The translations under genes and the position numbers were made by a program. Positions 49,961 to 62,516 of a DNA stretch of 64,000 bases are shown here, piece by piece (positions within the stretch are counted from its first letter, which is position 1; every line of letters starts with the position of its first letter). Origin of the DNA: Amylostereum areolatum. Its lineage: Eukaryota > Basidiomycota > Agaricomycetes > Russulales > Stereaceae. Location of the stretch: contig SAXG01000004.1 of assembly GCA_012932865.1 (NCBI GenBank), positions 62,001 through 126,000 of the forward strand, given 5' to 3'. The notes beneath the pieces are model-generated. The model was not told the origin of the DNA, did no database searches, and saw only the letters and a program-made list of their open reading frames with translations.

Positions 49961-51394
49961 ATGCATGCTCGCCGACTTGCACACCTTTCCAACCGTCGTT
50001 GCTTCTCAACAACGTCGCCATCATACGCTAACCGCGCTATAGTATACTCAGAAAATGGCAGCCCGCCTTCGGTTGTCCGCGCTCTGTCTTACCCCACACT
50101 CTCCGCGCCGGCTCCGGGCACCCTCAACCTGCGCGTAGTACTCGCGCCTATAAACCCGTCCGATATAAACGTCGTTGAAGGCGTGTATCCCTCCAAACCA
50201 TCGCCAACCACTTTTCCTGGCTCTTCCGAATCCCTTCCGCTCTTCGTTGGCGGAAACGAAGGCCTCGCAGAAGTGCAAGCACTTGGATCAGGCGCCGAAA
50301 GCTCTGGACTCAAGGCTGGTGATTGGGTCATAATAACACGCCCACAGAGCGGAACATGGAGCTCGGCGCGCAATGTACGGATGGAAGACGTCCTCAAGGT
50401 GCCGCGACGGAATGGCTTGAGCGCGGTTCACGCGGCTACCATGACCGTGAGCGTTCCTTCTTATAATCTGCATTGAAAGCATGTACTGAAGGATATACTC
50501 GCAGGTCAACCCGCCAACTGCGTATAACAGTGCTGAGAGATTTTATAGAACTCAAAGCTGGAGACTGGGTCGTTCAAAATGGCGCGAATAGTGCGGTAAG
50601 ACCCCTTCTCGCTGCTCAGAGCTTGTGCTCAATGCGACCATAGGTCGGCCAAGCAATCATTCAGATTGCAAGGTCCCGTGGTCTGAACACCATCAATCTT
50701 GTTCGTCCTCGGTATGCTCTTGCTTCTGCAATCAATACAGAATGCTTATCTTTATCGTAAATGCGAACAGGGATGATATTACTTCACTCACACAAGAGCT
50801 TGAGGCTCTGGGAGGAACGCATGTGGTCACATACGATGAACTGGCAGAGAAGAGTATCAAGAGCAGGGTGCAGGAGTGGACGGGGGGCAAGGTAGGCCGC
50901 GTCCCTTTATCCCAGCGCTCTTGCTCACGAACTTGTACCCAGGCCATTCGTCTCGGCCTCAACTGCGTTAGCGGCGAGCCCACAACACATATGGCTCGAC
51001 TTTTGGGCCAAGACGCACACCTCGTCTCGTACGGTGCCATGTCGAAGCAGCCTCTGTCGCTCCCCACATCACTTTACATTTTTAAGAACCTCAAGAGCCA
51101 TGGTTTCTGGCAGTCTCGGTGGTATGACCGACACAGTCGCAAGGACCGAGAACGCCTAGTGGAAGAACTCGTACGAATGATGAGCGATGGCCAGGTGCGA
51201 CTTTACCCTTCCTCCCCACCGCTTGACTGAACCCGATTTATAGTTGGCTGGGCCAAAACACGAAGTGGTGACCATTGAACCGCGGTGAAAGTGATTCCGA
51301 GGCTACTCGCAAGGTCCGAGATGTGTTTGCGAAAATCTCAGAGGGAACCAAGGGAACCAAGGTCCTCCTACATCTCGAAGAAACTGACGATTAA
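49961..51394 (+). CDS. ETR1: Mitochondrial 2-enoyl-ACP/CoA reductase (MECR family), apparently frameshifted
   Basis: An NADPH-dependent enzyme of mitochondrial fatty-acid synthesis. The presequence MHARRLAHLSNRRCFSTTS is followed by LAPINPSDINVVEGVYP, LFVGGNEGLAEV, VNPPTAYN, WVVQNGANSAVGQAIIQIA and SLYIFKNLKSHGFW, and the C-terminus EATRKVRDVFAKI. Two reading-frame changes are seen. Near 50529-50530 an extra base separates VNPPTAYN from LRDFIELK. Near 51281 an extra base separates VTIE from GESDSEATRK, so a premature TGA follows EPR. Everything between is good protein, suggesting sequencing insertions rather than an old pseudogene. Confidence 0.85.
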
Positions 51395-51461
51395 GAATCC
51401 ATCGAAACACGAGAGGGTGTATAATGTACGATACGCAAACATGCTAAACCCCGCGCCGATA

Positions 51462-52287
51462 TCAGCGCATTTTCCTATCCTCGAAGAAACGCTGTGTACG
51501 CCACATTAGTTCGGGCGATTCTAATCTACACTCGACACACATACCTTGAGATGCCTCAGTTGCCACACGCACGTCATCACCAACACCCCGATTTGAGCCA
51601 CGCTATACCACACCGCTCGGGAGTTGGTAGCCTCGCTCAGGTCCCTGAAGTCGGCTTCACGTTCACGTTGGTATTGTTGTTCGCGGCGGACGTCTTCGAG
51701 CTTGATATTGAGCTCGCGAACCTTGGAGGCTAGCTCTGCGATGTGTCCACGATCGTGTTCGACGTCAGGTTTAGTGCTTCCGACGACGATGTCAAGGTAG
51801 AGGCGGATGTGTTCGGCGGTGCCGGACCATGCCTGGGAATAGGTGGTGGAGAGGCAAATGGAGTGGTCACCCGCTTCGTGCGATGTGAAAGTAAAACGGC
51901 CATCCGGTGGTCCTCGCGTCTCTGCTACGGCGTGGTTTGTCTCCATTTCCTAAAATTGGGTGTGGGTATGTGTACTGAGGGCGAACGCGGGGTAATGCAC
52001 GCACCGTGACTTGGATCAGGATGCCAAGCTCCTCATTAAGCCTATACTGTTGAGTTTGCTCTTCCCAACCGAGAGCACGATAGTGCCCTTGAGCGAGGTG
52101 TGAGGGGGGCGTTCCGATGTCCTGAGCTGGCACACGGCGTACCTTCTACTACTGTGTCTGTCGGGAGCTCCTCCACAAAACACCGTGTTTCCCCCGCGTC
52201 GAGGTAAAAGTGGAGCGCATTGGCAGCTGTAGCCAGTAGAAAAGCAAGGCATAATGGGAGAGCGAGGGACGGTCGTAGGCGGGTCAT
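51462..52287 (-). CDS. p24/TMED-family cargo receptor (ERV25/ERP type)
   Basis: A type I membrane protein of COPI/COPII vesicles. Signal peptide (LPLCLAFLLATAANA), then the GOLD domain beginning FYLDAGETRCFVEEL with its two structural cysteines and FTSHEAGDHSICL. A coiled segment and a TM segment (VWYSVAQIGVLVMTCVW) follow, then a cytosolic tail with RFFEDRKMR (FF motif) restored by an intron after HLK. Convergent with ETR1 (67 bp apart) and divergent from RPF1 (128 bp between starts). Confidence 0.92.
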
Positions 52288-52415
52288 GATGGGACAACGT
52301 CTCCAGGCCGTCGCCGCTCAGAGCAAGTCGTGTCCAAAACGCGCGTGGGAAACCACTCCTTCTCAAGCTCCTCGTTCTTTGCGTCGCTCACGCCGAAGAT
52401 TTGCCTCTGCCTACC

Positions 52416-53861
52416 ATGCCGACCGCACGTTTTGAAGCGTCAACCATCAAGAATAAATACAAGCGCGAGGAGGTCTCGCGCAAGAACAAAAAAGCAAAAG
52501 GCCAGGCCAAACTCAAGCGCAGACTTGAACTCGCAAAGCAGGAGGCGGCCGACCCTGTCGCGAAGAAAGTGCGTTTGGTTTCGTATTCATACCACAAATT
52601 CTCAACCGAGACGCTGTTTCACCTATTAGAAACGAGTGTCGCAGAATGTTCCCCGCACGCTCGACAACACGCGTGAATTCGATCCGTCGTTTCTTACCGC
52701 GGACCCTTCGCATCCTCCTGAAGCATCCATATCCGCCTCTCAGGATCCCTCGGCATCAACCTCCTCCGACTCTCAACAACCTGCAGCCGAATCAGCAGCC
52801 GATATCGCCTCCGACCCCTTTGCCTCCTACTTCGAGACCGACGACCCGACAATCGCTCCCAAAGTTCTCATTACCACTTCACCGAAAGCGACCCGCGTCA
52901 CATATGAGTTATGCGATGAACTGGTCGGTATCTTTCCTGGTGCAGAATTCATCCGACGGCCAAAGGGGCGCGGGTTCGAAATGGGACGTATAGCGGGCTG
53001 GGCAGCCGGTCGAGGATACAGCAATCTCATCGTGGTCAACGAAGACACCAAAAAGCCCAGTACGTGTTTTACCCCTTCAAGAGTTTGGTTTCTATCTGAC
53101 AGTCGACACAAGACGCCATCACTATGGTGCATCTTCCTAACGGGCCAACGGCCTACTTTAAGCTGACGTCTATTCAGCTCACAAAAAATTTGCTCGTACG
53201 TCTCGTCCAGCCTCCCTACCCATCTTGCTCCTGAATCCTGATCTTTTCTATTCAGGGCCATGCACGAGCAACCCCACACAACCCCGAGCTAGTCCTAAAC
53301 AACTTTGTGACGCGTCTCGGCCACAGCGTTGGGCGAATGTTCCAAACGTTCTTTCCTCCCCTCCCCGAATTTCAAGGCCGACAAGTCGTCACCCTTCACA
53401 ACCAGCGTGATTTCCTCTTTTTCAGAAGACACCGGTGCGTTATGTCCTCTTTTCAATGAAGCCTCTCTCACGACTGTCCTAGGTATGCTTTTCGTTCCGA
53501 CGAAAAGGTCTCCCTTCAAGAGATTGGTCCTCGTTTCACGCTGAAGTTGCGGTCGCTCAAGAAGGGCATCCCAGCAGTCAGGAATCCCGGCGAGGCACCC
53601 AAACCTCTTGAATTCGATGACTTCGGTGATGAGGTGGAAGAGAAAATGGGCGAGGATCCAGTCCCCGCCGAGGCGGAACAAGACGAAGGACCGAAAGACG
53701 ACGACAGTACAGAAACGGGAACGACGACCGTGCCTCCGAAATCCGACGAGTATGAGTGGATTTGGAAGGTACGCAAGCTCTGTACGTATCGCCCTGACTA
53801 GTACTGACGCAGCCTCATGCAGCCCGAGCTGGAGACTACACGGCGGACGTTTTTCCTCTAA
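52416..53861 (+). CDS. RPF1: Ribosome production factor 1 (Brix-domain protein)
   Basis: A nucleolar 60S assembly factor. The basic N-terminus ([20 protein letters not shown]) is followed by the Brix domain from [20 protein letters not shown], with [65 protein letters not shown] and [18 protein letters not shown], up to [15 protein letters not shown]. The acidic C-terminal part ends RRTFFL. Start is at ATG 52416. Several introns of about 50-60 nt. Confidence 0.92.
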
Positions 53862-56508
53862 GTTTGCCACCCGTTGTTGCGCGCCTGTCTGTACCACGAG
53901 CACACTATCACACGCATGTTCTGCCACCCTCACCTCGTGTCCGATGTTCTTCATCCAGGTGGCTTTGTCCCCGTCGATTCGGCGGTCCAGCTGTGATGGA
54001 AAATGTAGGTCCCAACTTCTGCGAAGGACGGCGACATCAGGTTACATAAGCCCGAAGAACAAAGCGTCCACAAAAAACCATAACTATTGTTCTACGCGAG
54101 GCGGTGTTCCTGGTTGCACGTCTGCAGGGCCTTCTGGACGCAGACGCAGGACTAAATGACGGCGATTGAGGTTGTCGCTGGACGATCCCCAAGTACTAAG
54201 CACCTCGCTTCCTGTGTTGCTCTGTGCTAGGCGGCCGTTGGCATTGTTAACCTGCGCCGCGAGGTGACTATGCTGATGCGGAGCCCAGGTCGATCTCGAT
54301 GGACAGTGTCACCAGTGTCACCCGTGGTGGGGCCTATTCATCCGTTTTGGGACAATAGGAGGTGGCGATGGAAGAACACTTCTCTCTGTGACACAAATGA
54401 CTCGCCTGCGAGTTTGGGCTTCCGCGCCGGCCTCGTGCACATCCCAACTCCGACAGGTTCAACCGTCGCCAGGTATATAAACCCTCACCTCTGCGATTTC
54501 CTTCCTTCATCTCTCCCCCCACCATCCGACGTCCAAACGGTGTGGCCCGCCCTCTTCCCGGTATTTCTATCCGCTCACATCATCTCTCCTGCAGCGTCGA
54601 GGTCCTCCTAGCGACCAGTGTCGACGCTCTCAAGGTGTGGCCCACCCTCTCCTCGACGTCTCCGTCTGCTCACGTCACCTCTCCTGCAGATCGCGGAGCC
54701 TCTGCAACTCCTGCCGCCATAGGCATAGCATGGCCACGGCCGCCACAGGGTATGTCCTTCCGTCGTCTTGAAGCTGACCGTCCATGCGCCACGGCGCTTC
54801 AGGTTGAAATGATACATGATATAACCAGGCAGTGGGCCAAGCGAGGGCGACCCGGAGCCATATGCAGCGTCGCGGCCGCTCGTGTCTCGTCTGTTGAGCC
54901 TTGCGCGCCAGAGGCGGCCCTGCGGCAAACGACGCCTCTCGCGAGTCTGAGGGCTTCGGTCCGAGGGCGTAGCAAGCCCACACGAACCCGGCATCGGCGA
55001 ACAAAGAATGGGTGAGTCGATCGTCCCCTCATTCTCTTCTACCCTCGGCCCCCCCTCTCCATCCTTTTCTAACCATCGTTCGTCAGATGTGGCGAGGCCG
55101 AGTCCTCGCCGTCGGCAGCGTGGATTCAGCGAGAGCGTGTTCGCGGCCAATATGTGTCCGGCGCGGACGTGGGCGTCTTTACGTCGCCCCGATCCAAGCC
55201 TTTCACGGCTGACGTGCGCTCCTTCGCGAGCCTTCGGGCGCCCCATGTCCACGTCAAGACGCTGCTCGGGAGTGCATTCGTGCACGATGGATGAGCAAGG
55301 ACGGTTCGGTCAAACACCGCGCCGCCGGGACCCCGGCGTTTCCTGCTGGTCGGGGGGCGCTGGGTGATCCACCGGCTGGCCACCGGCAAGGGGGCGCTTT
55401 GGTGGACCTACGTTCGTTTGCGAGCTCGATGAACCCGCACCGCGCGAGATCGGTGGCGGGGGAGGGCGGCCCAGATCCATTTAAAACAAAACTGGGTCGA
55501 CGACGCGGACCTCAAGGCCGAAAAGACGGAGGGAAGATCCGCCAGATGAGCAGAAGACTCGTCTGAATGACTTGAAATGGGTGTACAGCACCGAGGACTT
55601 CGGTCCATGGTGCGTCGTCGTTCCTTTCTTGCGGTTCAGTGTGAGGCGACGCTGAAGCGAACGCAGATACATACTGCCGAAAAGTCGGAGGGAAGATCCG
55701 CACCAAGATGAACGTGAGTCGCTTTCTTCCTCGCTCTGCCTGGCGTGCTCTGACCGCGCGGTCCGCAGATTTTGAAGACTGATTTGAAATGCAAAATCGA
55801 CGTCTGGAAGATGCGGACGATCGCCCAAGCTCAAGACAACCAATCCTATATGGCATAGGATTGTATGCCTGCGTCGCCTTCGGGCCCAGGCAAGCCCGTC
55901 TTCGGACGCGGCATAATTTTTGGAACTCGCGCTTCGTGCGCTTCGCCGCTTGTCTCCGGACGGCGGTTGACCTTTGGATGGATGTCTTTCGAGACATTCA
56001 TTCATTTCTCCCTTTCCCCCGCGCATTTGCACGCACCCTTCGGCGGTCTCGTATCTATTTCCTCCACCCTCTCGCTTGTGCTGACTGACAACTTATTTTT
56101 CCGCGCGTCGCGTTAGCATGAATACGCCCCAGCCCCTCCTCCCTTTGTTACATTCTCCGTCCGTCATCCGTTCCCCCCACGTATAGATCCTCACTTCCAT
56201 CCCCATGGTTCGCCTCCTCCCTACCTCTGGGTCGTACTGTACCTACTTTCCGTCTTACTTATCCCGCCTCACGTATTCCCTCCTTACTGTACCAGTCGTG
56301 TTTTCCACACAGAATGAATCATCTTGCAGTCATGAATGTTCCAATCCTAGCACGAGTAACCAGACCTTCATATACTTTATACACAACGACCACCGCTTCC
56401 ATCATACACGGACAAGATTGGTCCACACAACGCCGCGAAATACTACTACACATCACAGTCGCCGAACTAGTACAATCATAATGATAATCTCCCACCCTCC
56501 TCTTCTTC
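53862..56508. other. Long region without a supported gene; internal diverged repeats
   Basis: 2.6 kb with no domain-bearing frame. An orphan TATA-like sequence lies at 54474-54480. A 54-nt segment is repeated with divergence at 54541-54594 and 54636-54689 (period 95), both copies ending CCTCTCCTGCAG. A second pair of 25-nt segments, ccgaaaagacggagggaaga and its T variant, lies at 55518-55542 and 55677-55701. Possibly a decayed repeat or a non-coding transcription unit. Open frames on both strands are GC-driven. Confidence 0.5.
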
Positions 56509-58237
56509 TCAGTACCAGCGCGACCGGAAGGCCGTGTAGTCGTACAACCTCTTCTGGACCTCCTCGTCGGTCTTCCCAATCCCAAATTTCCGATCCCACA
56601 CCACCCTCTCCTTGCCCAACACCCGCCCCAGCCCGCGTATCATCTCCCGCGTCACGACGCACCGCGTCACCGCGAGCGCGAACACGCCGGGCCCCCGCAT
56701 GAGGATCCGCCGGGCGAGCGAGCGCGCGAGGAGCGTGTACACCGTCGTCGTCGTGCCGTTCGACTGCACCTCCGCCGCGAGGTTGGCCGCGACGACGGAC
56801 AGAATGGCGAGCTCGGGGAAGGGGGGCAGCGGGCCCGCGCCGCCCGAGGTCGGGAGAGGTTCCGCGTAAAGGTGTTGGAGGAAGTCGGACGCGGCGCCTT
56901 CGGAAAGGGTAAGGACGGTGACCTTCGATAGGAGCACGGGCCCGCGCCACCACCGGTGGAGGAGCGCGCGGCGGGGCTCCAGACTGGTGGTCGCGCGTGC
57001 CCTCCAATGTATGCACCTGTTTGACCGGCAGAGCGCCGACGATCTGCTCGAGGAGCGCTTCCACGGAGTCGATGTCAGCCTCTTCGTGCCACGCGATGTC
57101 GACGTCGACGTGGTCCGGCAGAGTCCCGGGGGACGATCGGGTGCATGCACGTAAGACAGGCGATGGAGGACGTGCAGCGCAGGGAGAGGGAGGCGTACGA
57201 CGCGGACGCGGGGGCCACGGACGCGAAATGACTGGCTATGGCCGCGGGAAGACGCGCGTACCCGTCGACCGGGGTCAGCACGCTGCATTCGGCTTCGAGG
57301 ATGAGGCACTGCGTTCACGGGGAACTTGACCAGCTCGAGGAAGGCGGAGAGCCGGATGAGGTCCGCGTGCAGCGTGAGCGATTGGAGGTGATCGAGGGAG
57401 AGTTTGTCCATGTCCTTGGTATTCACGCCATCGAGATCGTCCGGGAGCGTTTCCTTCCGTTCCAGGCGTAGGGTCTCCAGGCGGGGCATTCTGGACAGGG
57501 ACTGCATGAATTCCTCGGTGTCGGCCCACACGTCGAAAACGGATACAAGTTCGAGGGAGGTGAGCGTGGTGGCAAAAAGAGGGCAGCTGTAGGCGAATCC
57601 TGCAATATTCGAGCTCCAGTCGACGGAGGGAGGGAAGACCGTCCGCGGCGAAGATATTCTGGGGTACGGTGCAGCCGCCGCCGGTACTGAGGACGAACTC
57701 CTCCAACAAGGGTGCGGGACGACATAAGAGAGGGCCGGTGACCCTGCGAAAGTACAGGTAAGGAAAGAGGTAGTAGTTCTCGTGGGTAGTTGTGAAGACA
57801 AGCTGGCGCACACGCGGAAGGTGGACAAGACTGTCTAAAAACCGGTCCACGATCTCGCCGACGATATTCAAGTCGACGTGGATGTAGAGCGAAAGAGGGG
57901 ACGCGATCTCGGGCGCCGCGGCGGTCCAGTGGGCGTTAAGGAGCGGGATGCGTGTCCAAAACAGCTTGGAGGACAAGACGAGGGAACGCCAGTACTTGGA
58001 GACGCGGGTGATCTCGAGGTAGTTCCACGGACGAGGGGCACGTGTATTGAGTGGGCCATCGGGGTCTTGAGGAGGTAAATCCTGGTATTGGGTTTCTTGG
58101 GAGAGGATAGGCAGGTAGAGAAAGATATCGGTGAGGAGTTCGGGAGGGATGCTCGATATTGATATCCGCGCCGGACAGTCGAGTTGAACGGGAGGCTTCA
58201 CGCCGGTGAAATAACGCCCGAGCGAGACCTGACGCAT
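56509..58237 (-). CDS. F-box protein with repeats, frame-disrupted
   Basis: The N-terminus contains an F-box-like segment (ISSIPPELLTDIFLYLP, residues about 26-42) followed by ITRVSKYWRSLVLSSKLFWTRI, a pattern common in basidiomycete F-box proteins. Downstream, leucine-rich stretches (LTSLELVS, MPRLETLRLE, LQSLTLHADLIRLSAFLELV) suggest an LRR-like C-terminal half. The frame changes four times in the same direction, near 57582, 57312, 57130 and 56985, twice within homopolymers (GGG, GGGGG on the + strand). It is either a young pseudogene or hit by sequencing insertions. F-box proteins recruit substrates to SCF ubiquitin ligases. Confidence 0.6.
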
Positions 58238-58503
58238 ATCCTGGGTCGTCGTGGTCGGTTTACATGGAATGGACCGGAGAAAACTAGGTGCTCACCTTTG
58301 ATTCGGTCATCGTCGTTGTGTGCAGAGAACGAAGTTACGAAACGCGTCGCGCGTCGCGACGGGCCGACGCGGCCTCCACCTTCGTGCGGTAAGTTACTCA
58401 GATCTCAGACCGTTCTTACTCTACAGATACGTTCGAGCGTGCGCCTTTCCGGTATAGAACACGAATTTTTATTCTGTGATACCACCCTCGTCACCACTCA
58501 ACG

Positions 58504-59131
58504 ATGTCCATCCACCCCACCACCCTTACCTCGCTCTCTCAGCTCGCCGCGTCGACGGACACGTCCCCCAGGAGCCCGATAGCAGAAGCCCTGTCCACCC
58601 TATTCGAGCCCTCCCCCGTCCTCCTCTCCAAACTGGTCCCGGCGCTCGTCAACCTCCTCCAGGACCCCGCGACCCGACCGACGCCGTTCACCTATCTCGC
58701 CTTGATCGATCTGGCGACGACCACGATCCAAGCGTGGCCGCACGATCTCCAGGCGGCCTTCGTGGGCGGACACCCGCGGATCGGCGAGGTCAACGGGCTG
58801 TCCGCGCTCAGTGCGCAAGAACAGCTCTCGCGAGCGACGCCGCCCGAAGTGCTCGCGCGGCTGGTCGCGCTCAACGCTGCCTACGAGAAGAAGTACGAAG
58901 GATTGCGGTACATCACGTTCGTGAACGGGAGGAGCCGACGGGACGTGATGGAGGAGATGGAGGTGGCGTTGGGCGTAGGACAAGAACGAGGTTGAGCCGA
59001 GTGCGATCGGAGCGGTGGAAAGGGGAGGGAAAGAATGGGTGGCGGAGGTGCGCAGGGCGGTGGAGGACGTAGGACGGATCGCGAAGAGCAGGTTAGGGTC
59101 GTTGGGGGTCGACGGCCACGCGCCGGCGTAA
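58504..59131 (+). CDS. OHCU (2-oxo-4-hydroxy-4-carboxy-5-ureidoimidazoline) decarboxylase, one frameshift
   Basis: The last enzyme of urate to S-allantoin conversion. The motif FVGGHPRIGEVNGLSALSAQEQ is the family signature, with the catalytic His, and LNAAYEKKYEGLRYITFVNGRSR follows. As written the frame stops at 58993-58995. Dropping one G near 58978 continues with an in-family C-terminal helix (EWVAEVRRAVEDVGRIAKSRL) to a stop at 59129. Divergent from the F-box gene over 266 bp. Confidence 0.82.
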
Positions 59132-59327
59132 CCGACTAGTAAGTTAGTAGGAATATGTGTAGATGGGGGCTGAAGCGCGCTGAAATGTGAAAGGGGTGCG
59201 TGCCAACTCGACTTAGTCGAACTGAAACAGAGTGTAGCACGATGGGTGCCTAGATTCTTGCCCAAAAAGGCAACGGAATCTTATCAACATTTTTTTCCGA
59301 TGCGTGATGGCGGCGGCGCGTCTGTGG

Positions 59328-59334
59328 TATAAAG
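59328..59334 (+). promoter_or_regulatory. TATA box of the SLC35F-type gene
   Basis: TATAAAG, 57 nt upstream of the ATG at 59385. Confidence 0.5.
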
Positions 59335-59384
59335 GACCTCCTGAACGCATGCCAGGTCCCTTGCTCCTCCCGTAGTCCCCAGCC

Positions 59385-61232
59385 ATGGCCCCTCAGGATC
59401 TTCCCCAGCGCTGGACCGTTCCCGCTCGTACTCTCTGGACGCCAAGAAGCCCTCCGACGTTCACGATCCCAGCATCAACTCGGGTCTCTCAGAGCTCACC
59501 ACCATCCGCCGGGAAGAGCCCGTCCGACCGCCCATCGAGTTCTCGTCCCCGGGCGCATTTTTCGGGAGTTCAAGACGGCGCTTCGCGAGCATATGGACGA
59601 AACGCTTTGTGCTCTCGCTGTTGGCAGGCCAAGTCGTCTCTCTGTGCATCACCTGTACCAATGTCACCACCACGGAGCTTGTACAACGGAACTGGGCTCT
59701 CCCCACCACCCAGACCTTCTTCCTGTGCGTCTCCCACCTCCTCTTCCCAAAAGCCGTACTGAACCCCGTCCGTGCAGGTACTTTTCTCTTTTCGTCATCT
59801 ACACCCCTTACACCATCTACCAATGTGCGTGCGCTCTGCTTCCTTGGCGTGGGCCGGCCCGTCGTAATCGGCCTGCCTTGTTTTCCCAGATGGGTTCAAG
59901 GGCTGGTTCAAGATGTTGTACCGGGACGGGTGGAAGTACATCATCCTCGCCGCATGCGACGTCGAGGGGAATTTCCTGGTGGTCAAGGTACGCTCTCCGT
60001 CCCCTGGCCCACTTTCGCTCTCACCGACCGGACGCCTCCCATAGGCCTATCAATACACTAACCTTCTATCATGCATGCTTCTCGACGCGTGCGTCATTCC
60101 TTCCGTCCCATTCGATGGGCTCTCTTTGACGTGAGGGCAGATGGGCGATCCCCGTTTGCATGTTCTTCTCGTGGGTGTACCTGCGGCCCAAGTATCACTA
60201 CACGCAGATCCTCGTGCGTCTCTCTCTTCCCCGTCACCTTCCCTTTCTTCTCATACAGTTATTCAGGGTGTCCTTGTATGCGTGGGCGGCCTCGGCATGC
60301 TCGTCGCCTCCGATGAGATCACAGACAAGGACTACCCCGCCCTCAGCCGCGCGAAAGGCGACGTCTTCATGATCGTCGGCGCGTCCCTCTACGGATTCAG
60401 TGCGCCACCACCCTTCTCTTTCTTTCCCCCTATCGCCGTTCTCACCACTGCTGCAGCGAACGCGACGGAAGAGTTCTTCGTGCGCCGCTCGCCGCTGTAC
60501 GAGGTCGTCGGACAGCTCGGCATGTGGGGCACGATCATCAACGGCATCCAGATGGCCGGGCTCGAGCACAAGGGACATCCCGACCATGACATGGAGCGGA
60601 GAAAACAGTGCGTCCCCCCACTCGCGTTTCACCCGTCCGACGCCCTGACGGATCCTTGCTCATTCAGTCGGCCTGCTCGTCGCGTACACCGCCGGTAAGG
60701 ACCTGCGTTCTGAGCGCAAGACGGGGATCTGATGTTTGTGACGGGATAGCCATGTTCATCCTGTACACGGTCGCGCCGCTCCTCTACCGCCTCGCGTCAT
60801 CGACCTACTACAATCTCAGCCTCCTCTCGAGCGACTTTTACGGTCTACTCTTCGGTGCGCGATTCCTTATCATTCCTACTTGCGACTTCTTCTCTGACAT
60901 ACCTCCCTGTAGGCCTCTTCCTTTTCGTAAGTCCCACCACTCGCGTCCCTTCGATAACATCCCTGACGCCCTGCCCGCAAACAGCATTACAGCCCGTACT
61001 GGCTCTACTTCCCCGCCTTCGCCGTCGTCATCCTCGGCCTCATCATCTATTTCTGGCACAGCGCGCGTACGCACTCTCTTCCCGCTCCGCCTCCCCTTTT
61101 GACACTCTTGACGCGTCCCATTTCGCAGCGGAAGACCAGGGCGAGATCGACATCAAGGCGCCTGCGTACGTTACACGGAGAGGGGAGGGCGATGCGGAGG
61201 CGCGAGTGGGCGCTGAGGCGAGGGACGTTTAG
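59385..61232 (+). CDS. SLC35F1/F2/F6-type solute carrier (drug/metabolite transporter superfamily)
   Basis: Ten hydrophobic segments in many exons: TKRFVLSLLAGQVVSLCITCTNV, then NWALPTTQTFF, YFSLFVIYTPYTIYQ, KYIILAACDVEGNFLVVKAYQYTN (family hallmark), WAIPVCMFFSWVYLRP, GVLVCVGGLGMLVASDE, NATEEFFVRRSPLYEVVGQLGMWGT, ENIGLLVAYTAAMFILY and a last TM (LYFPAFAVVILGLIIYFW), with a charged tail. Two frame problems: the ATG at 59385 is out of frame with the transporter frame, which is open from just after it, and near 60573 an extra G separates GLEHK from DIPTMTWSGEN. Substrate unknown. Confidence 0.85.
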
Positions 61233-61657
61233 GTGGTAGGTGGGTGTTCTTGGGAGTCAGGAGCTTGGTCTCGGGATGGATGGGTTGGACAGGAAGCTCA
61301 TGATACTCATGTTTTAGGATGGGATATGTAATCCTACTGGTACTGAGTACTGAAGGCTCGATGGCACTATGAGGGTTGTACATACAACAATCTCAATGTA
61401 TTTGATCATCATCCTATGTGCGCAGAGCAAGGATGCAGTGTGGTATGCCACAGAAAAGTACTCAGAGGGGGATGAGAGAGAAATGCGATCGGAAGGAGTG
61501 GCGACCGGAAAGGCGAGTGTAGTTGGGTGGTGCACGAGTGGATCGGAGTGGTGTGGTACAGTACAAGGATTATTCTGCGTGGTGTACAGCGTTAAACGAC
61601 CCACGATTAAACCAACAGACAAAGAGATGGAGAAATCGACGGGTAGATGCGTGGAAG
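61233..61657. other. Intergenic region, no gene seen
   Basis: 425 bp between the SLC35F-type gene and the 3' end of the next minus-strand gene. Convergent 3' ends. Nothing recognisable. Confidence 0.5.
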
Positions 61658-62516
61658 TTAGACGAGGCGGAGAGGTGACTCGGGAGCAGTAGTTGGTGGC
61701 GGGGAAACAGTTTCGGTCCCTTGGTTTTCCTGCTGGGCCTTCTTCTCTGCGATACGCTGCGAATGTAGCAAAGTAAGAAGGGATTCACCAGAGAAACGCG
61801 TGCAAGAAATACACCCGTACCGCTTTCAGGCTTTGCAAGCTAGCGATCATCGAGTCCACGGTAGCCTCGGATATGTCCGCCACCTACAGAAACCGTCAAT
61901 GAAACGTAGGAGAGAAAACATCAAGCAGGACGTACGGGTTCTGAGGCGGGCGAGCCGAGCTCCCGCAAATCAGCGCGCTGAAGGAATCCCAGCTTCGATC
62001 CAGGGATGTGTCAGTGGCGCGGGTACGGGGGGAGCCGGGGGGACAACAGGAGTCGTTTGAGGAGGAGGAGGAGGAGGAGGAGAGAAAGGCCTCGTATCAG
62101 CCATTGCAGGCTCCCGCGCTCGAGCCGAACCTGCCCTCGCCATACCCCGCCGCCCTCTCCGGCCACCCGTTCCTCCATCCCCATCCCCACTCTCTCGTCC
62201 TCTCCTGCTGCGCGCCGCCCTCCCTCTCCGCCCCCAAGTCGCCCCGCCACCCCGCATACGCCGCGCCCTCCAACGCCCGCCGCTGGCTCTGACAGCCCCA
62301 TGCGCGCTCGCAGTGAGCGAGGTACGAGTTCCCGGCGTGGTCGGCCTGGAGGAAGTCCCGATGGCGATGGTGGATCCACATCGCGGACGCGACGGCGCCG
62401 AGGGAGAACCAGACGAGGGGGCGGGCGTACAACGGACGGCGGTAGAAGGTGTGCACGACGAAGGAATCGTGGGGCGCCGGGTGCACCGAGTTGGGGGATT
62501 TGGAGTTAGGACGCAT
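61658..62516 (-). CDS. Unrecognised small protein with one membrane segment
   Basis: Starts MRPNSKSPNSVHPAPHDSF. One hydrophobic stretch (PLVWFSLGAVASAMWIH) at residues about 33-49 is followed by a His/Trp/Arg-rich region. The frame must change at least once before a Pro-rich stretch (SPPPPPPPQTTPVVPPAPP) and once more near 61984 to reach DLRELGSPASEP, then across introns VADISEATVDSMIASLQSL and KARIAEKKAQQENQ, ending SPLRLV. The splice sites downstream are clean. No family recognised. Confidence 0.5.

Noticed and set aside
54608..55285. A 225-codon minus-strand ORF in the gene-free interval
   Set aside because: Arg/Gly/Ser-rich, with equally long frames on the opposite strand, no domain and no splice context.
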